This document shows, piece after piece, positions 11,192 through 20,577 of a stretch of 64,000 bases of DNA (position 1 is its first letter; every line of letters starts with the position of its first letter). The position numbers and the translations under genes are program-made. The notes under the pieces were generated by a model, which had not been told where the DNA came from, did not search any database, and saw nothing but the letters and a program-made list of their open reading frames with translations. The stretch is from Armigeres subalbatus (Eukaryota > Arthropoda > Insecta > Diptera > Culicidae), in the NCBI RefSeq assembly GCF_024139115.2, contig NW_026943189.1, positions 744,001-808,000 of the forward strand. The letters run 5' to 3'.

Positions 11192-13475
11192 CACTGCACA
11201 ATGGTCCCAGAGTCGAATCTAGCAAGAAAAAAATGTTTGCGCCAAAACTATTAGTTTTAGATATATAGTGTCTTTGGGAAAAAAAAAATCATGTTTTTTG
11301 ACGATTTTTTCTAAGTAGTGAAATTAGGGTGGTACCTATGTTTCAGAAGTTCATAATATCAACTTTTTAATTTTTCGGTAAAGACTTGTGCAATGTTTCA
11401 CAAAGTTGTAGAGCAATTTATTTTGAGCAACTTTGCCGAAGAAACCATTTTTCTATCACTTATGGTTCACAAGTTATGAGCTTTTTCCATAAATACGATA
11501 GGGCGGTCCCTAAAAACCGGTATTCTTCACATTACTTTTTATACATTCATTTCTCGCATAAATTTAGTTCCGAGCACTTTTAGGACTTTTGAAGACGCAC
11601 ATTTTTGTTAAAGAATTATGGATCTATCTCTTATTACAAAAAAGTTATTCGAGTTTTTGTTTGAGATACATGTTTTTTTCATATGCGTATATTTCAAAAT
11701 GGAGCAACCCGATTTTCAATCTATTGGTTCTATTCGAAAGCTTGCACTTTTCTGCGTTTATGGTGGGAAAACTGAGGGAGCATTTTTTGTTTAAAGCGTT
11801 TTATTTCATTTTAAAAAAATATGTTTTTAATCCAAAAACGGCTATAACTTGATAAATAAACGAGATAGGTCCACGGGTCTTCAACAAAAAGATGTGCCTC
11901 TAAAAGTTCTAAATGTGACCTATACAAAGTATCCCTCAAAAATCATTACATAAAAATATATTTAAAAAGACGGTTTTTGTAAGGAAATAAACGTTAGATC
12001 GATCAAAGTAAGCTGAACTAGATAGCGCATTTGCTCGGTTCACCTGGTGCTAGGATAGTAATGACGCTATATGTTTAAATTCATACTGAATGTTTACATA
12101 CGCGTTGAGACTGCCATGTCTCTTGTGTGCCGTGCTAAACATCATACAGAAAATTAGGCTACTATGCATATTAATGGTAGTAGCCTGGTTTTCTGTTGGA
12201 TATGTAGCGTTAAAAGTACGTCACTTTTGAAGTATAGCCTTTGTTACAAGCCTACCTTGTTTTGATTAGATTTTTTTCGGTATCGCCAGTGGGAGAAAGC
12301 GAAGATGACCAGTGGTTAGCTACTGAAATGTTTTTATTACTATTACGTTAGAAGCAAATCTTCATCAGGCGGGAAAAATGTCAGTGGTTTGCATTAAAGT
12401 TCGAAATGTTATGGAAGGCAAGTAATAGAAAAAAGAGCATTTCTTGAACGCAACAAACTTGGCTAAGTAGGTACACCAGGAGAAATTCCGGAACGGAAAA
12501 CCTTGAAACGGCGCAAATCTTCATTAAGCACGAGATCAAAGTTGTAAAAAAGGGTGGGTAGGGGTTGAAAATTGTCTTTTTCGGCATCATGTAATTTGTA
12601 AATGAAACATGTACTGTACCGCTCATTCAAAAAATCTACTCTGCCGCCTAAGAAAAACATACCTCCAGAGAAAAAAGCTACTTCGATATTTCGAAGTATA
12701 CCGGTTTTTAGGGACCGCCCTAACATATTTATTGAAAAAGCTCATAACTTGTGAACCATAAGTGATAGAAAAATAGTTTCTTCGGCAAAGTTGCTCAAAA
12801 TTAATTGCTCCACAACTTTATAGAACATTGCACAAGTCTTTACCGAAAAATTAAAAAGTTGATATTATGAACTTCTGACATATAGGTACCGTCAATTGGG
12901 GGAAGATGATCATTTTTAAGTCAAAATATGCAATAACAATGTGTTTTTACATTTTAAACCGAAACACATATTTTCAAAACATGTACTGCTATACGTTGCA
13001 ATAATCAACAACTTTAGTTTTCTGAAATGCATTCGCATTTATTAAAATAAATTAAATTATCACACATTTTTGAGTAATCTGGTTTGGGGTGAAGTTGATC
13101 AAGACAGCTCTACTAAAATCATTATGACCTAATAGTCAAAATACACTAGGTTATATGTATGAATGTTGAATTTGCTACGTAAAGAAGTCTACGAAGTCAA
13201 TATTTGAAACGAAAATAGCCTCATTTATGACTATCTCTCTCTTTATCGAACTATAATCGACTATAATCGAAAAACTCGGATTTCTACCTAGCGGTAACAT
13301 TACTTGAACGGAGAATATTGTTGACTACCGTTTCATAGAAAAAATTGGCACTTTTGACTGACACATCAAATGATCATCTTCACCTCAATGATCATCTTCC
13401 CCCCAGTTGACGGTACCACCCTAATTTCACTACATGGAAAAAATCGTCAAAAAATATGAATTTTTTTTTTCCCAA
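11192..13475. mobile_element. Long-inverted-repeat DNA element, copy 1
   Basis: Inserted in the RTE-like LINE, whose text stops at GGGCTCAC and resumes at GTGGCTGG. The left arm begins CACTGCACAATGGTCCCAGA. About 11285-11530 is inverse to about 12700-12890 plus 13414-13475, so the element folds on itself; the right arm is cut by a nested element and is shorter. A second copy at 48790-50515 shares both the arm and the internal segment at 12433-12695. No transposase was recognised. The AT-rich arms give several accidental open frames. Confidence 0.75.
12889..13413. mobile_element. 525-bp TA-flanked MITE nested in the long-inverted-repeat element
   Basis: The ends are CCGTCAATTGGGGGAAGATG at the left and the inverse of CCGTCAACTGGGGGGAAGAT at the right, extending to TGATCATT in both. 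TA flanks both ends (12887-12888, 13414-13415) inside GGTACC. The left arm of the host element has an uninterrupted GGTGGTACCTATG, which gives the empty site. TA duplication suggests a Tc1/mariner-type mobiliser; that is inference. Confidence 0.8.
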
Positions 13476-13985
13476 GTGGCTGGAAATCGTACGTACTTTG
13501 GACTCCGCAAGACGTTCCGATCGAATGGAGTTCGCCGCCGTACCAAGCTGCCTATCTACAAAACGTTCATTAGACCGGTGGTCCTTTACGGACACGAGAC
13601 CTGGACGATGCTCGTGGAGGACCAACGCGCACTCGGAGTTTTCGAAAGGAAAGTGCAGCGTACCACCTATGGTGGGGTGTAGATGACGGACGGTACGTGG
13701 AGGAGGCGAATAAACCACGAGTTGCATGAGCTGCTGGGAGAACCATCCATTGTTCACACCTCGCAAATCGGACGACTGCAGTGAGCCGGGCACGTAGCCA
13801 GAATGTCGGACAGTAACCCGGTTCTCGACAACGATCCGACGGGCACAAGAAGGCACAGCGGACAAGGTGGATCGATCAGCGGGAAGATGACGTGTGGACC
13901 CTCCGTGGACCACCATGGACCGAGCCGAATTGAGAAGACTCTTATATACCGCACAGGCCACTCCGGCCTTAGTTTGAATAAATAA
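13476..13985 (+). pseudogene. RTE-like LINE relic, C-terminal part and 3' end
   Basis: Encodes with frameshifts the C-terminal region: GNRTYFGLRKTFRSNGV, RRTKLPIYKTFIRPVVLYGH, ETWTMLVEDQRALGVFERKV, then WAGHVARM-like text and a DNDPTGTRR segment. It ends with CTCTTATATACCGCACAGGC and CCTTAGTTTGAATAAATAAA, the same 3' end as the minus-strand copy (24245-24330). The extra block present in that copy at 24331-24635 is absent here. Confidence 0.85.
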
Positions 13986-14827
13986 ATATTAATAATGAGT
14001 AAAAATTTCTCATTCATTACTCACGCGAAAACTGTGAGTACTCGCTACTGACCAAACTCAATGTAGATATCAAGCTTTGCGCAATTCTTGTAGTTTTCAC
14101 TTAAAATAGGAACCAAAAAAGTACGTAGAAATTGTGTCAAGCATTCAGTAAATAAAACTAATGAATTTGTAAAAATATACGAATAAGAAATTGCTAAGTT
14201 TTTTTTTTTGGTTTATTTAAGTGTTTTTTGTAACACAAACTAAATTGATCGCTGGTCTGGGAATATGTAATTGATCTTTCCCGTCATAAATTGTATCTCG
14301 TTTTGTTCTCTCAGTCGATTCTTTGACCTATTTAAGGTCAACTTTCCCAAAGAACCCATATGTTTTGAAGCCTCTAACCACCTCTAACTGTTTTTGAAAT
14401 CGAAATCAAAAACCATAATAAGTGCTGCTCTCAAGCTTTGCTTGGGATCCCGAGCAAAGCTTGAGAGCAAATCGATAACTAATTTTGTTCTTGTGAAATC
14501 GCCTAATTTTGATAACTTAGGTTGATATCCTTTTGGTCGTTTTAACGGTTAAAAGATCAAAATCTACAGCAGAAAAATCTTATTGTGACATCAAATCGAA
14601 AACTATTCCTGCTATCGATGAGAGCAAATCGAAAACTGATTTTGATATTGGTTCCGATAACAAAATAAGTACACAGTTTGATGTTCATACAATTTAGAAA
14701 TCAACAGCAAAATGAGATCAAAATATGTAATCAGTCATGATGATTCATATTTGAAAACAAATTATGATTTCAATTTGATATCTATATCAAAATATGTTCT
14801 CTATATGCTGTCTTTATGTTTTCAGAC
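13986..14827. other. No gene seen; AT-rich spacer with one strong hairpin
   Basis: No coding or family match recognised. About 14480-14720 repeats short CAAATCGAAAACTGATTTTG-like text. The notable object is the hairpin at 14427-14468. Confidence 0.4.
14427..14468. repeat. 42-bp near-perfect palindrome
   Basis: GCTCTCAAGCTTTGCTTGGG is followed by ATCCCGAGCAAAGCTTGAGAGC. The arms are 21 bp and inverse with a single mismatch, and there is essentially no loop (GGGATCCC at the centre). It holds two HindIII-like AAGCTT sites and one GGATCC. No T-run follows, and this is a eukaryotic context, so it is not called a terminator. Confidence 0.8.
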
Positions 14828-15233
14828 TTTGCTCGGGATGTTCCCCAAGGCAGCATACTGGGGCCCATATTATTTATCATTTTTATTTCTGACTTACCTG
14901 ATTTACCACACCCTTTTCGCCAAAGGACGAATCCTTCGTGTTATTTGTAGAAGATTATAAAAAAGTTTAGATATTTTTTCCACTTACTTGCCAAAATAGA
15001 AAATTTTCCCGAATGCTTCCAAAACTCAGCTTATAATTTTTCCACTTAAGCCGAGAGCTTCTATTTTGAAACCTTCTAGCAGACATATTGTCACTATGAT
15101 TGGGCCTCCAATTAATTGGTCTAGCAAAGCTAGGTATTTAGGGCTTCTGCTAGATCAAAATTAACTTTCAAAAATCTCATTGAAGGCATCAAGCCAAATG
15201 TATCAAATATATTAAGTGTCTATATCCACTTAT
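14828..15233 (+). pseudogene. Jockey-like LINE relic, reverse transcriptase (left part)
   Basis: Starts inside a reverse transcriptase: DVPQGSILGPILFIIFISDL, the conserved motif of Jockey-clade elements. A frameshift and TAG follow, then KTQLIIFPLKPRASILKPSS and KARYLGLLLDQN, the thumb region. The text ends at CTTAT (15229-15233), where an LTR element is inserted, and continues at 19745. The 5' part is missing. Confidence 0.85.
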
Positions 15234-15431
15234 TGTGTAGCTTGCTGCTGCGCCAGGAAATCACCCATTGCGCATTATTGCACTCGGCGAAGGTATCGCC
15301 TTACTCGGATCACTGTTGAACTCTGACTGAGGGAGAACGATGCTTGGCTGCTTGCTTGTCACCAACACCAAGACGGCATAAACAGCATATAATATAGAGT
15401 GGTATACAACAGGGCTGTCTCGCCCCACACA
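15234..15431 (-). repeat. 3' LTR of the non-autonomous LTR element
   Basis: 198 bp, identical to 19547-19744. On the coding strand it starts TGTGTGGGGCGAGAC and ends CAAGCTACACA. A TATATTATATG box lies near its start. Confidence 0.92.
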
Positions 15432-15446
15432 TCCCCCTTTCTCTCC
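15432..15446 (-). promoter_or_regulatory. Polypurine tract
   Basis: Minus strand GGAGAGAAAGGGGGA immediately precedes the TGTG of the 3' LTR, the position and composition expected for plus-strand priming in LTR elements. Confidence 0.8.
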
Positions 15447-15984
15447 GGCTTTTTTATTAGTCTCTTGCAATTATAACTTGTCCTTGATTTTCTCTTTTAT
15501 TGTAAATGTATTATTGAGCTTATATTTAATTAAACACTCGGTGAAAATACCACTACAAAGATTTATTCGTCGAAGGCACCATTCAAAGGCCAAGGAAATC
15601 GAAAACCATTTTCTACGGAATATTGTCTTATATTCAGGCAACGAACAGATATTTCCGGTTTGAATAGATGAAGTTTCCTCCAACGGTTGTTCATTCACCT
15701 CATTCATATGCTCCAAGATTCAATTTGTACGTTGGTCCTCCTGGTCTTCAACCCATAGAGGGCCATCGCACTTTGTAGGTGGTTGTAAGTACGATTTTCT
15801 ACTACAATTTTGGCACGTCAATCTCCAGCTGCTGAGCGAAGAAATCAACTCAACACCACGACCTCCTACCAAATATTCCACTCACTTATCTGTCACTTTC
15901 CCACCTAGGGCTAATGCTAATGGCTAATATATATGCCCTTTATTCGGTTTATGTCATTTACCATGCCCGTCTCAATCGCTACAG

Positions 15985-16310
15985 ATGCGTCTTCGTATTT
16001 CACGACTAACATTGTTATCAGCCGTTAGCAAGGATCCAAGGTAGACGAATACCTAGACCACCTCGAAGGTATCCCCGTCTATCGTAACACTGCTTCCCAG
16101 GCGGGCCCTGTCGGACTCGGTTTCGCCCACAAGCATGTGCTTTGTCTACGATGCATTCACCACCAGTCCAACTTTTGTTGCTTCACGTTTCAGGTAGGTG
16201 TACAGTTCTACTACCATTGCAAATGTTCGGCCGACAATGTCCATGTCACCCGCGAAACAAATAAATTGACTGGATCTGTCGTCGCTGGTATTGATTCCGT
16301 AGATCTGCAG
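15985..16310 (-). pseudogene. RTE-like LINE fragment inside the LTR element
   Basis: On the minus strand this reads FICFAGDMDIVGRTFAMVVE, LYTYLKREATKVGLVVNAS, TKHMLVGETESDRARLG and VFVYLGSLLTADNNVS with two stops. It is collinear with FADDIDIMARNFEKMEEAY...EFVYLGSLVTAENDTS of the RTE-like LINE at 25099-25638 but clearly a different subfamily. Asp-Asp has become Gly-Asp. Confidence 0.75.
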
Positions 16311-16794
16311 TCAAACAAAGTACGCGAACACAATAACCGCCCTAGTTTCAGCTCCGAACTTCTTCTGAAACGAACTTTCTCTCGGAGTTTGACCTTCAAA
16401 CTAAATGATGCGTTTTTTAGTGCAATTTTATGAGAATCTAACAAACTTCGTCCGAAGTTGGGTTTCAAGCCTATATCTAGCCAGCTATCTCGCATCGACA
16501 AAACACGCTAGCAGTGCACCACTATCTTGTGCATCTTCGCATTCGTTCAAAAGCCTTCATTCCTTACACAAGCAAAATTATCGGCCACATATAGATAAGC
16601 AAATTCTGCATTTATTATCCGCTCTTTTTTGCGTTATTCAATCACACGCACATTCTCTAAAAATAGTGATCGACATCACTATTTGTGCCATATTCCGAGT
16701 ACTGATCAAATTTGACACGATATTTTAGGGAGCATCAGAGCTAGCGAAATATCAAATTCTTTTTTATATGAAACTGTATCTGAATGATAAATAC

Positions 16795-17115
16795 ATCTCA
16801 AGACAAGACTGGCATCACCATCGATGCAAACTCATGGTGCAGCTACATTGTCTTCTTTTATGTCTCTTCCTGTTATGTACATCGTTTTCCAGGTGGTCAT
16901 GACTGTAGCAGGTTTCCTCTATCTTGTCGTTCCGTGTCAAAGTACCAATTCCGACATTGCTAAACGGTCCTTATACAAATCATACTAATAGAGTTATTCC
17001 ATACCAAAGCGTAACTCTCTGAATGTTCCCGAAAGGATCGAAAGCGTTCGTGTAATTTGAAATACTGCTTTCCAACGTCGCCTTGACTAATCTTGTTAGT
17101 TTATCCGAAAGTTCA
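16795..17115 (-). pseudogene. Second RTE-like LINE fragment inside the LTR element
   Basis: About 16805-16910 matches, in reverse, the segment of the RTE-like LINE that encodes the VCIGGDEIEVVEEF region (plus-strand CACCATCGATGCAAACTC, near 25210 in the other copy). About 17060-17115 resembles the segment around FPDKLTRLIKATMD. The text between is degraded. No open frame survives. Confidence 0.55.
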
Positions 17116-17214
17116 CATTCGTGCATTAAATGCCATAGCAAACGAACATAACAAAACAATACAGATTTATTTTTAGTATTCTATTCTGTAGTGTGCTCAT
17201 AACATGTAAGGGAA

Positions 17215-17290
17215 GGTAATCATATGATAATTACTTCTGCCTCATACGCAGCTGATCGTAGGATCAATCCCAAGTTCAATTCTCCTTTTT
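17215..17290 (+). repeat. tRNA-like SINE head fragment
   Basis: TTCTGCCTCATACGCAGCTGATCGTAGGATCAATCCC corresponds to the head of the SINE at 38114-38733 (minus strand there), including the B-box-like GATCAATCCC. Only the head is left. Confidence 0.5.
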
Positions 17291-18034
17291 TTCTCTCCAT
17301 ATATTTCTCATGTTTTAGCAATCGCTAAGATTAGAAATAGACTGAATACCGAGCCCCTCTTCTATTCTTTATCTACAACTTGACTAATTCTAGCCGTAAC
17401 TGTTAGAAATCGAAAAGAGCGAAAGAAAGCTCGTTTTGGCATCCATTGCAACCTGTTAATCAAGATGAGCCTCTTCCATAGAACCTACCCCCTAGATTCC
17501 AATAATATTCTCGTGGCGAGTGCAGAAGTGTTCTTGATTTACAATGTGGCGAGTGACTGCATCTTTTATCAATTCCCTTACATCTACGGTAGCCCGAAAG
17601 GACGTGGCCAGCGCCGTTTGTTAACTCTCCTAGAGCTTTTGAACTGAGCACATTGAGGTGCTCAGCGCAAATCCCATGTCCTAGCCACTGGCTCTCTATG
17701 CAATTGCGATTGTGCTTATAAAACACGGAGTAGCAACTACGACATGTTCAACCTTTGGCAAGTCAAATGAATTTTACTGAAATGATCAAAATACTTGCCT
17801 TGTCAAAACCTCGGTTAAAACATAGCATGATACTTTAGGATCAACGCCCCATTGTTTCCTCAGAAACTTGCTTTGTGTTTTCTAGTGCTTTTAACACACC
17901 ATTGAGTTTTTCGTCATCAAACCATTTCAACTATGAACGGACCTTTCAAATCGCCCACGACATGTTTTGAACTGTGTTCTCACTCGTAAACCTTCAGCTA
18001 TTCAATCTATCTGGTGGTTATAATAACTCGCATA

Positions 18035-19290
18035 TTATTCCAATTTTACTTGGCGGTCTTTCCAACACGCCATTGCGGTTCTCAAAACACGTCAAAATTT
18101 TCAACTTTTCTTGGCGGTCTACCTAACACGACATTTCAGTTCTTTCACACGCAAATCACTCAAGCTTCACTTGGCGAGCTTACCAATACGCCATTATGGT
18201 CCTTAAAACACGCTTATCATCAACCGTCTAAGATGAGTTAAGTAACTCCATGTAATTCCACCAATTATTTCGATATCTTTGCAGATACGTATTTCGACCA
18301 CAACTGTGTGGTCGTCTTCAGTGTCTCGTACTTCACTCGACGACGCTAATCATTTTAACTTTGCTTGGCGGTCTTCAAAACACGCAAGTCATTTCATCTT
18401 TACTTGGCTATTCACTAAACACGCCATTGCGGTACTAAAACACGCAAATTCTTTCATCTTTACTTGGCGGTTCTTCAAACATGTCACAGCAGTTCTTAAC
18501 ACACGCAAATTATTTCATCTCTACTTGGTGGTCTTCCCAACACGTCATAGCGGCCCTCAAAAAAATCATCTCTACTAGGCGGTGCTCCAAACACGCCATT
18601 GCGGACCTCAAAACTCGCAAATCATTCCATCTTTATTTGGCGGTCCTCTAAACACGTTATTGTGCTCCTCAAAACTCGCCAGTCATTTAAACTTTTCTTG
18701 GCGGTCCTCCAAACACGCCATTGCGGTCCTCAAAACTCGCAAAACAATTCATCTTTTCTTGGCGGTCCTCCAAACTTGCCATTGCGGTCCTCAAAACTCG
18801 TCAATCATTTCATCTTTTCTTGGCGGTCCTCCAAACACGCCATCCATTGCGGTCCTCAAAACTCGCAAAACAATTAATCTTTTCTTGGCGGTCCTCCAAA
18901 CTCGCCATTGCGGTCCTCAAAACTCGCCAATCATTTCATCTTTTCTTGGCGGTCCTCCAAACTCGCCATTGCGGTCCTCAAAACTCGCCAATCATTTCAT
19001 CTTTTCTTGGCGGTCCTCCAAACACGCCATTGCGGTCCTCAAAACTCGCAAAACAATTCATCTTTTCTTGGCGGTCCTCCAAACTCGCCATTGCGGTCCT
19101 CAAAACTCGCCAATCATTTCATCTTTTCTTGGCGGTCCTCCAAACACGCCATTGCGGTCCTCAAAACTCGCAAAACAATTCATCTTTTCTTGGCGGTCCT
19201 CCAAACTCGCCTTTGCGGTCCTCAAAACTCGCCAATCATTTCATCTTTTCTTGGCGGTTCTCCAAACACGCCATTGCCCATTGCGGTACT
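18035..19290. repeat. 61-bp tandem array with two-unit higher-order pattern
   Basis: Unit of about 61 bp built from GCGGTCCTCAAAACTCGC, an AT-rich spacer with CATCTTTTCTTGGC, and GGTCCTCCAAACACGCCATT; the two GGTCCTC halves are themselves related. From about 18720 two unit types alternate: one with GCAAAACAATTCATC followed by AAACTCGCC, the other with CCAATCATTTCATC followed by AAACACGCC, giving a repeat of about 122 bp. Two small CCAT duplications mark register slips (about 18843 and 19275). Units before 18600 are diverged and are interrupted by the inverted-repeat element piece at 18245-18350. Since 61 is not a multiple of 3 and the unit lacks stops, all three plus frames stay open (264, 253 and 139 codons). 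Confidence 0.88.
18245..18350. repeat. Fragment of ACGAGACACTGAAGACG inverted-repeat family
   Basis: CAGATACGTATTTCGACC...GTCGTCTTCAGTGTCTCGTACTTCACTCGACGA is the inverse of text at 23483-23555 and 62147-62210, and matches one arm of the palindrome at 61668-61790. It interrupts the older part of the tandem array. Confidence 0.7.
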
Positions 19291-19528
19291 CAAGACACGC
19301 AAACAATTTCAATTCTTCTCCGTTTAACTTACTTACGCAACCGCGTCTCTCCCAATTTGGAGCACTCCCCACGTAAACACTGCAAAAAGCAAACATCCTT
19401 CTTGGTTCAGGAATTTACCTTTTCGTCTGAGATTTCGCAGTGGGTGATTTCCATGACGCAGTATTTTTATCAGGCACATTAGTATTAACATTACTCCACT
19501 TGATACTAACAAAAAATGAGCAGTAAAA

Positions 19529-19546
19529 CCTGCCACTGTCGCCAAA
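19529..19546 (-). promoter_or_regulatory. Primer-binding-site-like segment
   Basis: Minus strand TTTGGCGACAGTGGCAGG lies directly inside the 5' LTR, where LTR elements anneal their tRNA primer. TGGCGAC...GTGGCAGG resembles sites used by several Ty3/gypsy-type elements. The matching tRNA was not determined. Confidence 0.7.
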
Positions 19547-19744
19547 TGTGTAGCTTGCTGCTGCGCCAGGAAATCACCCATTGCGCATTATTGCACTCGG
19601 CGAAGGTATCGCCTTACTCGGATCACTGTTGAACTCTGACTGAGGGAGAACGATGCTTGGCTGCTTGCTTGTCACCAACACCAAGACGGCATAAACAGCA
19701 TATAATATAGAGTGGTATACAACAGGGCTGTCTCGCCCCACACA
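19547..19744 (-). repeat. 5' LTR of the non-autonomous LTR element
   Basis: 198 bp, identical to the repeat at 15234-15431. On the minus strand it is followed directly by the primer-binding-site-like segment at 19529-19546. TATA-like TATATTATATG would serve as promoter. Confidence 0.92.
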
Positions 19745-19950
19745 CTTATGAACAGGAATTCAAAACTTTGTCGAAAGAACATTTTTTTATTTACAAACAA
19801 TTTTTTGGACCAGCCATGTTGTATGAAGAATAGAATTTCTAATATTGAGACATGTCCTTCAAAATAATTTCCAATTTTAGATAAAATCTTACCCTATACG
19901 TCGCTCCAATTATTAAAGTGCAATAAAATAACTTTATTCTATATCGTTCA
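19745..19950 (+). pseudogene. Jockey-like LINE relic, right part after the LTR element
   Basis: After the duplicated CTTAT the frame continues LMNRNSKLCRKNIFLFTNNF, LDQPCCMKNRISNIETCPSK, then a stop. This matches the thumb region expected after the text ending at 15233, so the LTR element split one LINE copy. The 3' end is not resolved. Confidence 0.75.
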
Positions 19951-20577
19951 CTGTTGCTCTAACACGACGTAAACCCAAAACCTATACTATGCAAAATCTA
20001 CACATTAGTTTGGTTGAAAACGCTAAGACAGCAGAAGCAGATCAAAAGGCACATGGCGATGGCAAGACACATTTTTACGTATGACAAAAAAAAGTCGCCG
20101 AAATTCAGGTTGATCAGCTGGGTTTTTGAAGTAGACGTGGTTTTCTTCCGTTTCACCTGCTCAACGCAAATTGTTTCACTTTCATGTTCGACTATGAGGA
20201 CTTCGTGCACGGCGTCAGTCGTCTCTACACTTTTATTATGCTGTGAAGTGCGGGTTCGATTCCCGCCCAAGTAAGCAGTAAACTTTTCCGTGAAGCGAAA
20301 AGTTTTCCACAGATCCACTTGGTGTTGTGGAAACTGCTGAACGGATTTAGAAACTTTGTTTAAAATCCGTTCAAGATGTTCGAATTTAGATTTAAGACGA
20401 GGAACATTTAAAACGAAGTATCATACCGCAGTAGTTAGTATGTACCAAGTTTACGGCGTACATGACGTTATGGCTTTCGGAATTATTTCTGTGTATTTTA
20501 AACTCTATCACTAGAATACATTTTTATTTTATGTACACTTATTATATAATTTATTTGTGTTACTGTTGATTTAAATC
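19951..20577. other. Spacer 3' of the CUB gene; tRNA-like B box
   Basis: No gene supported. GCGGGTTCGATTCCCGC at 20250-20267 is a perfect B-box stem as in tRNAs and SINE heads, but no complete cloverleaf or recognised SINE body was found. A 106-codon minus frame (19998-20318) overlaps it and is not supported. Confidence 0.35.
20550..20555 (-). promoter_or_regulatory. Poly(A) signal of the CUB gene
   Basis: Minus strand AATAAA 23 bases after the TAG. A second AATAAA follows at 20523-20528. Confidence 0.6.

Larger units (their letters stand above)
15234..19744 (-). mobile_element. Non-autonomous LTR retrotransposon with identical LTRs (4.5 kb)
   Basis: Two direct repeats of 198 bp (15234-15431 and 19547-19744) read identically, start TGTG and end CACA, and are flanked by CTTAT at 15229-15233 and 19745-19749. 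On the minus strand the 5' LTR is followed by TTTGGCGACAGTGGCAGG, a primer-binding-site-like segment, and the 3' LTR is preceded by GGAGAGAAAGGGGGA, a polypurine tract. So the element lies on the minus strand. No gag, protease, reverse transcriptase or integrase frame is present. The body contains a 61-bp tandem array, pieces of RTE-like LINE and a tRNA-like SINE fragment. Identical LTRs argue that this mosaic moved recently as a unit, with enzymes supplied by another element. Confidence 0.88.

Noticed and set aside
13392..13961. 189-codon minus-strand frame as a gene
   Set aside because: Antisense shadow of the plus-strand RTE-like LINE C-terminal region and an adjacent MITE end.
18035..19290. 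CRISPR-like repeat array
   Set aside because: There are no constant repeats separated by unique spacers; units are contiguous, related throughout and in a eukaryotic LTR element.
18582..19482. Long plus-strand frames (264, 253 and 139 codons) as a repeat protein gene
   Set aside because: They arise from a stop-free 61-bp tandem repeat read in all three frames, have no ATG context or domain, and lie in an LTR element on the other strand.
19998..20318. 106-codon minus frame with a C-terminal hydrophobic segment
   Set aside because: Overlaps a tRNA-like B box, shows no family features, and has no conserved splice or promoter context.
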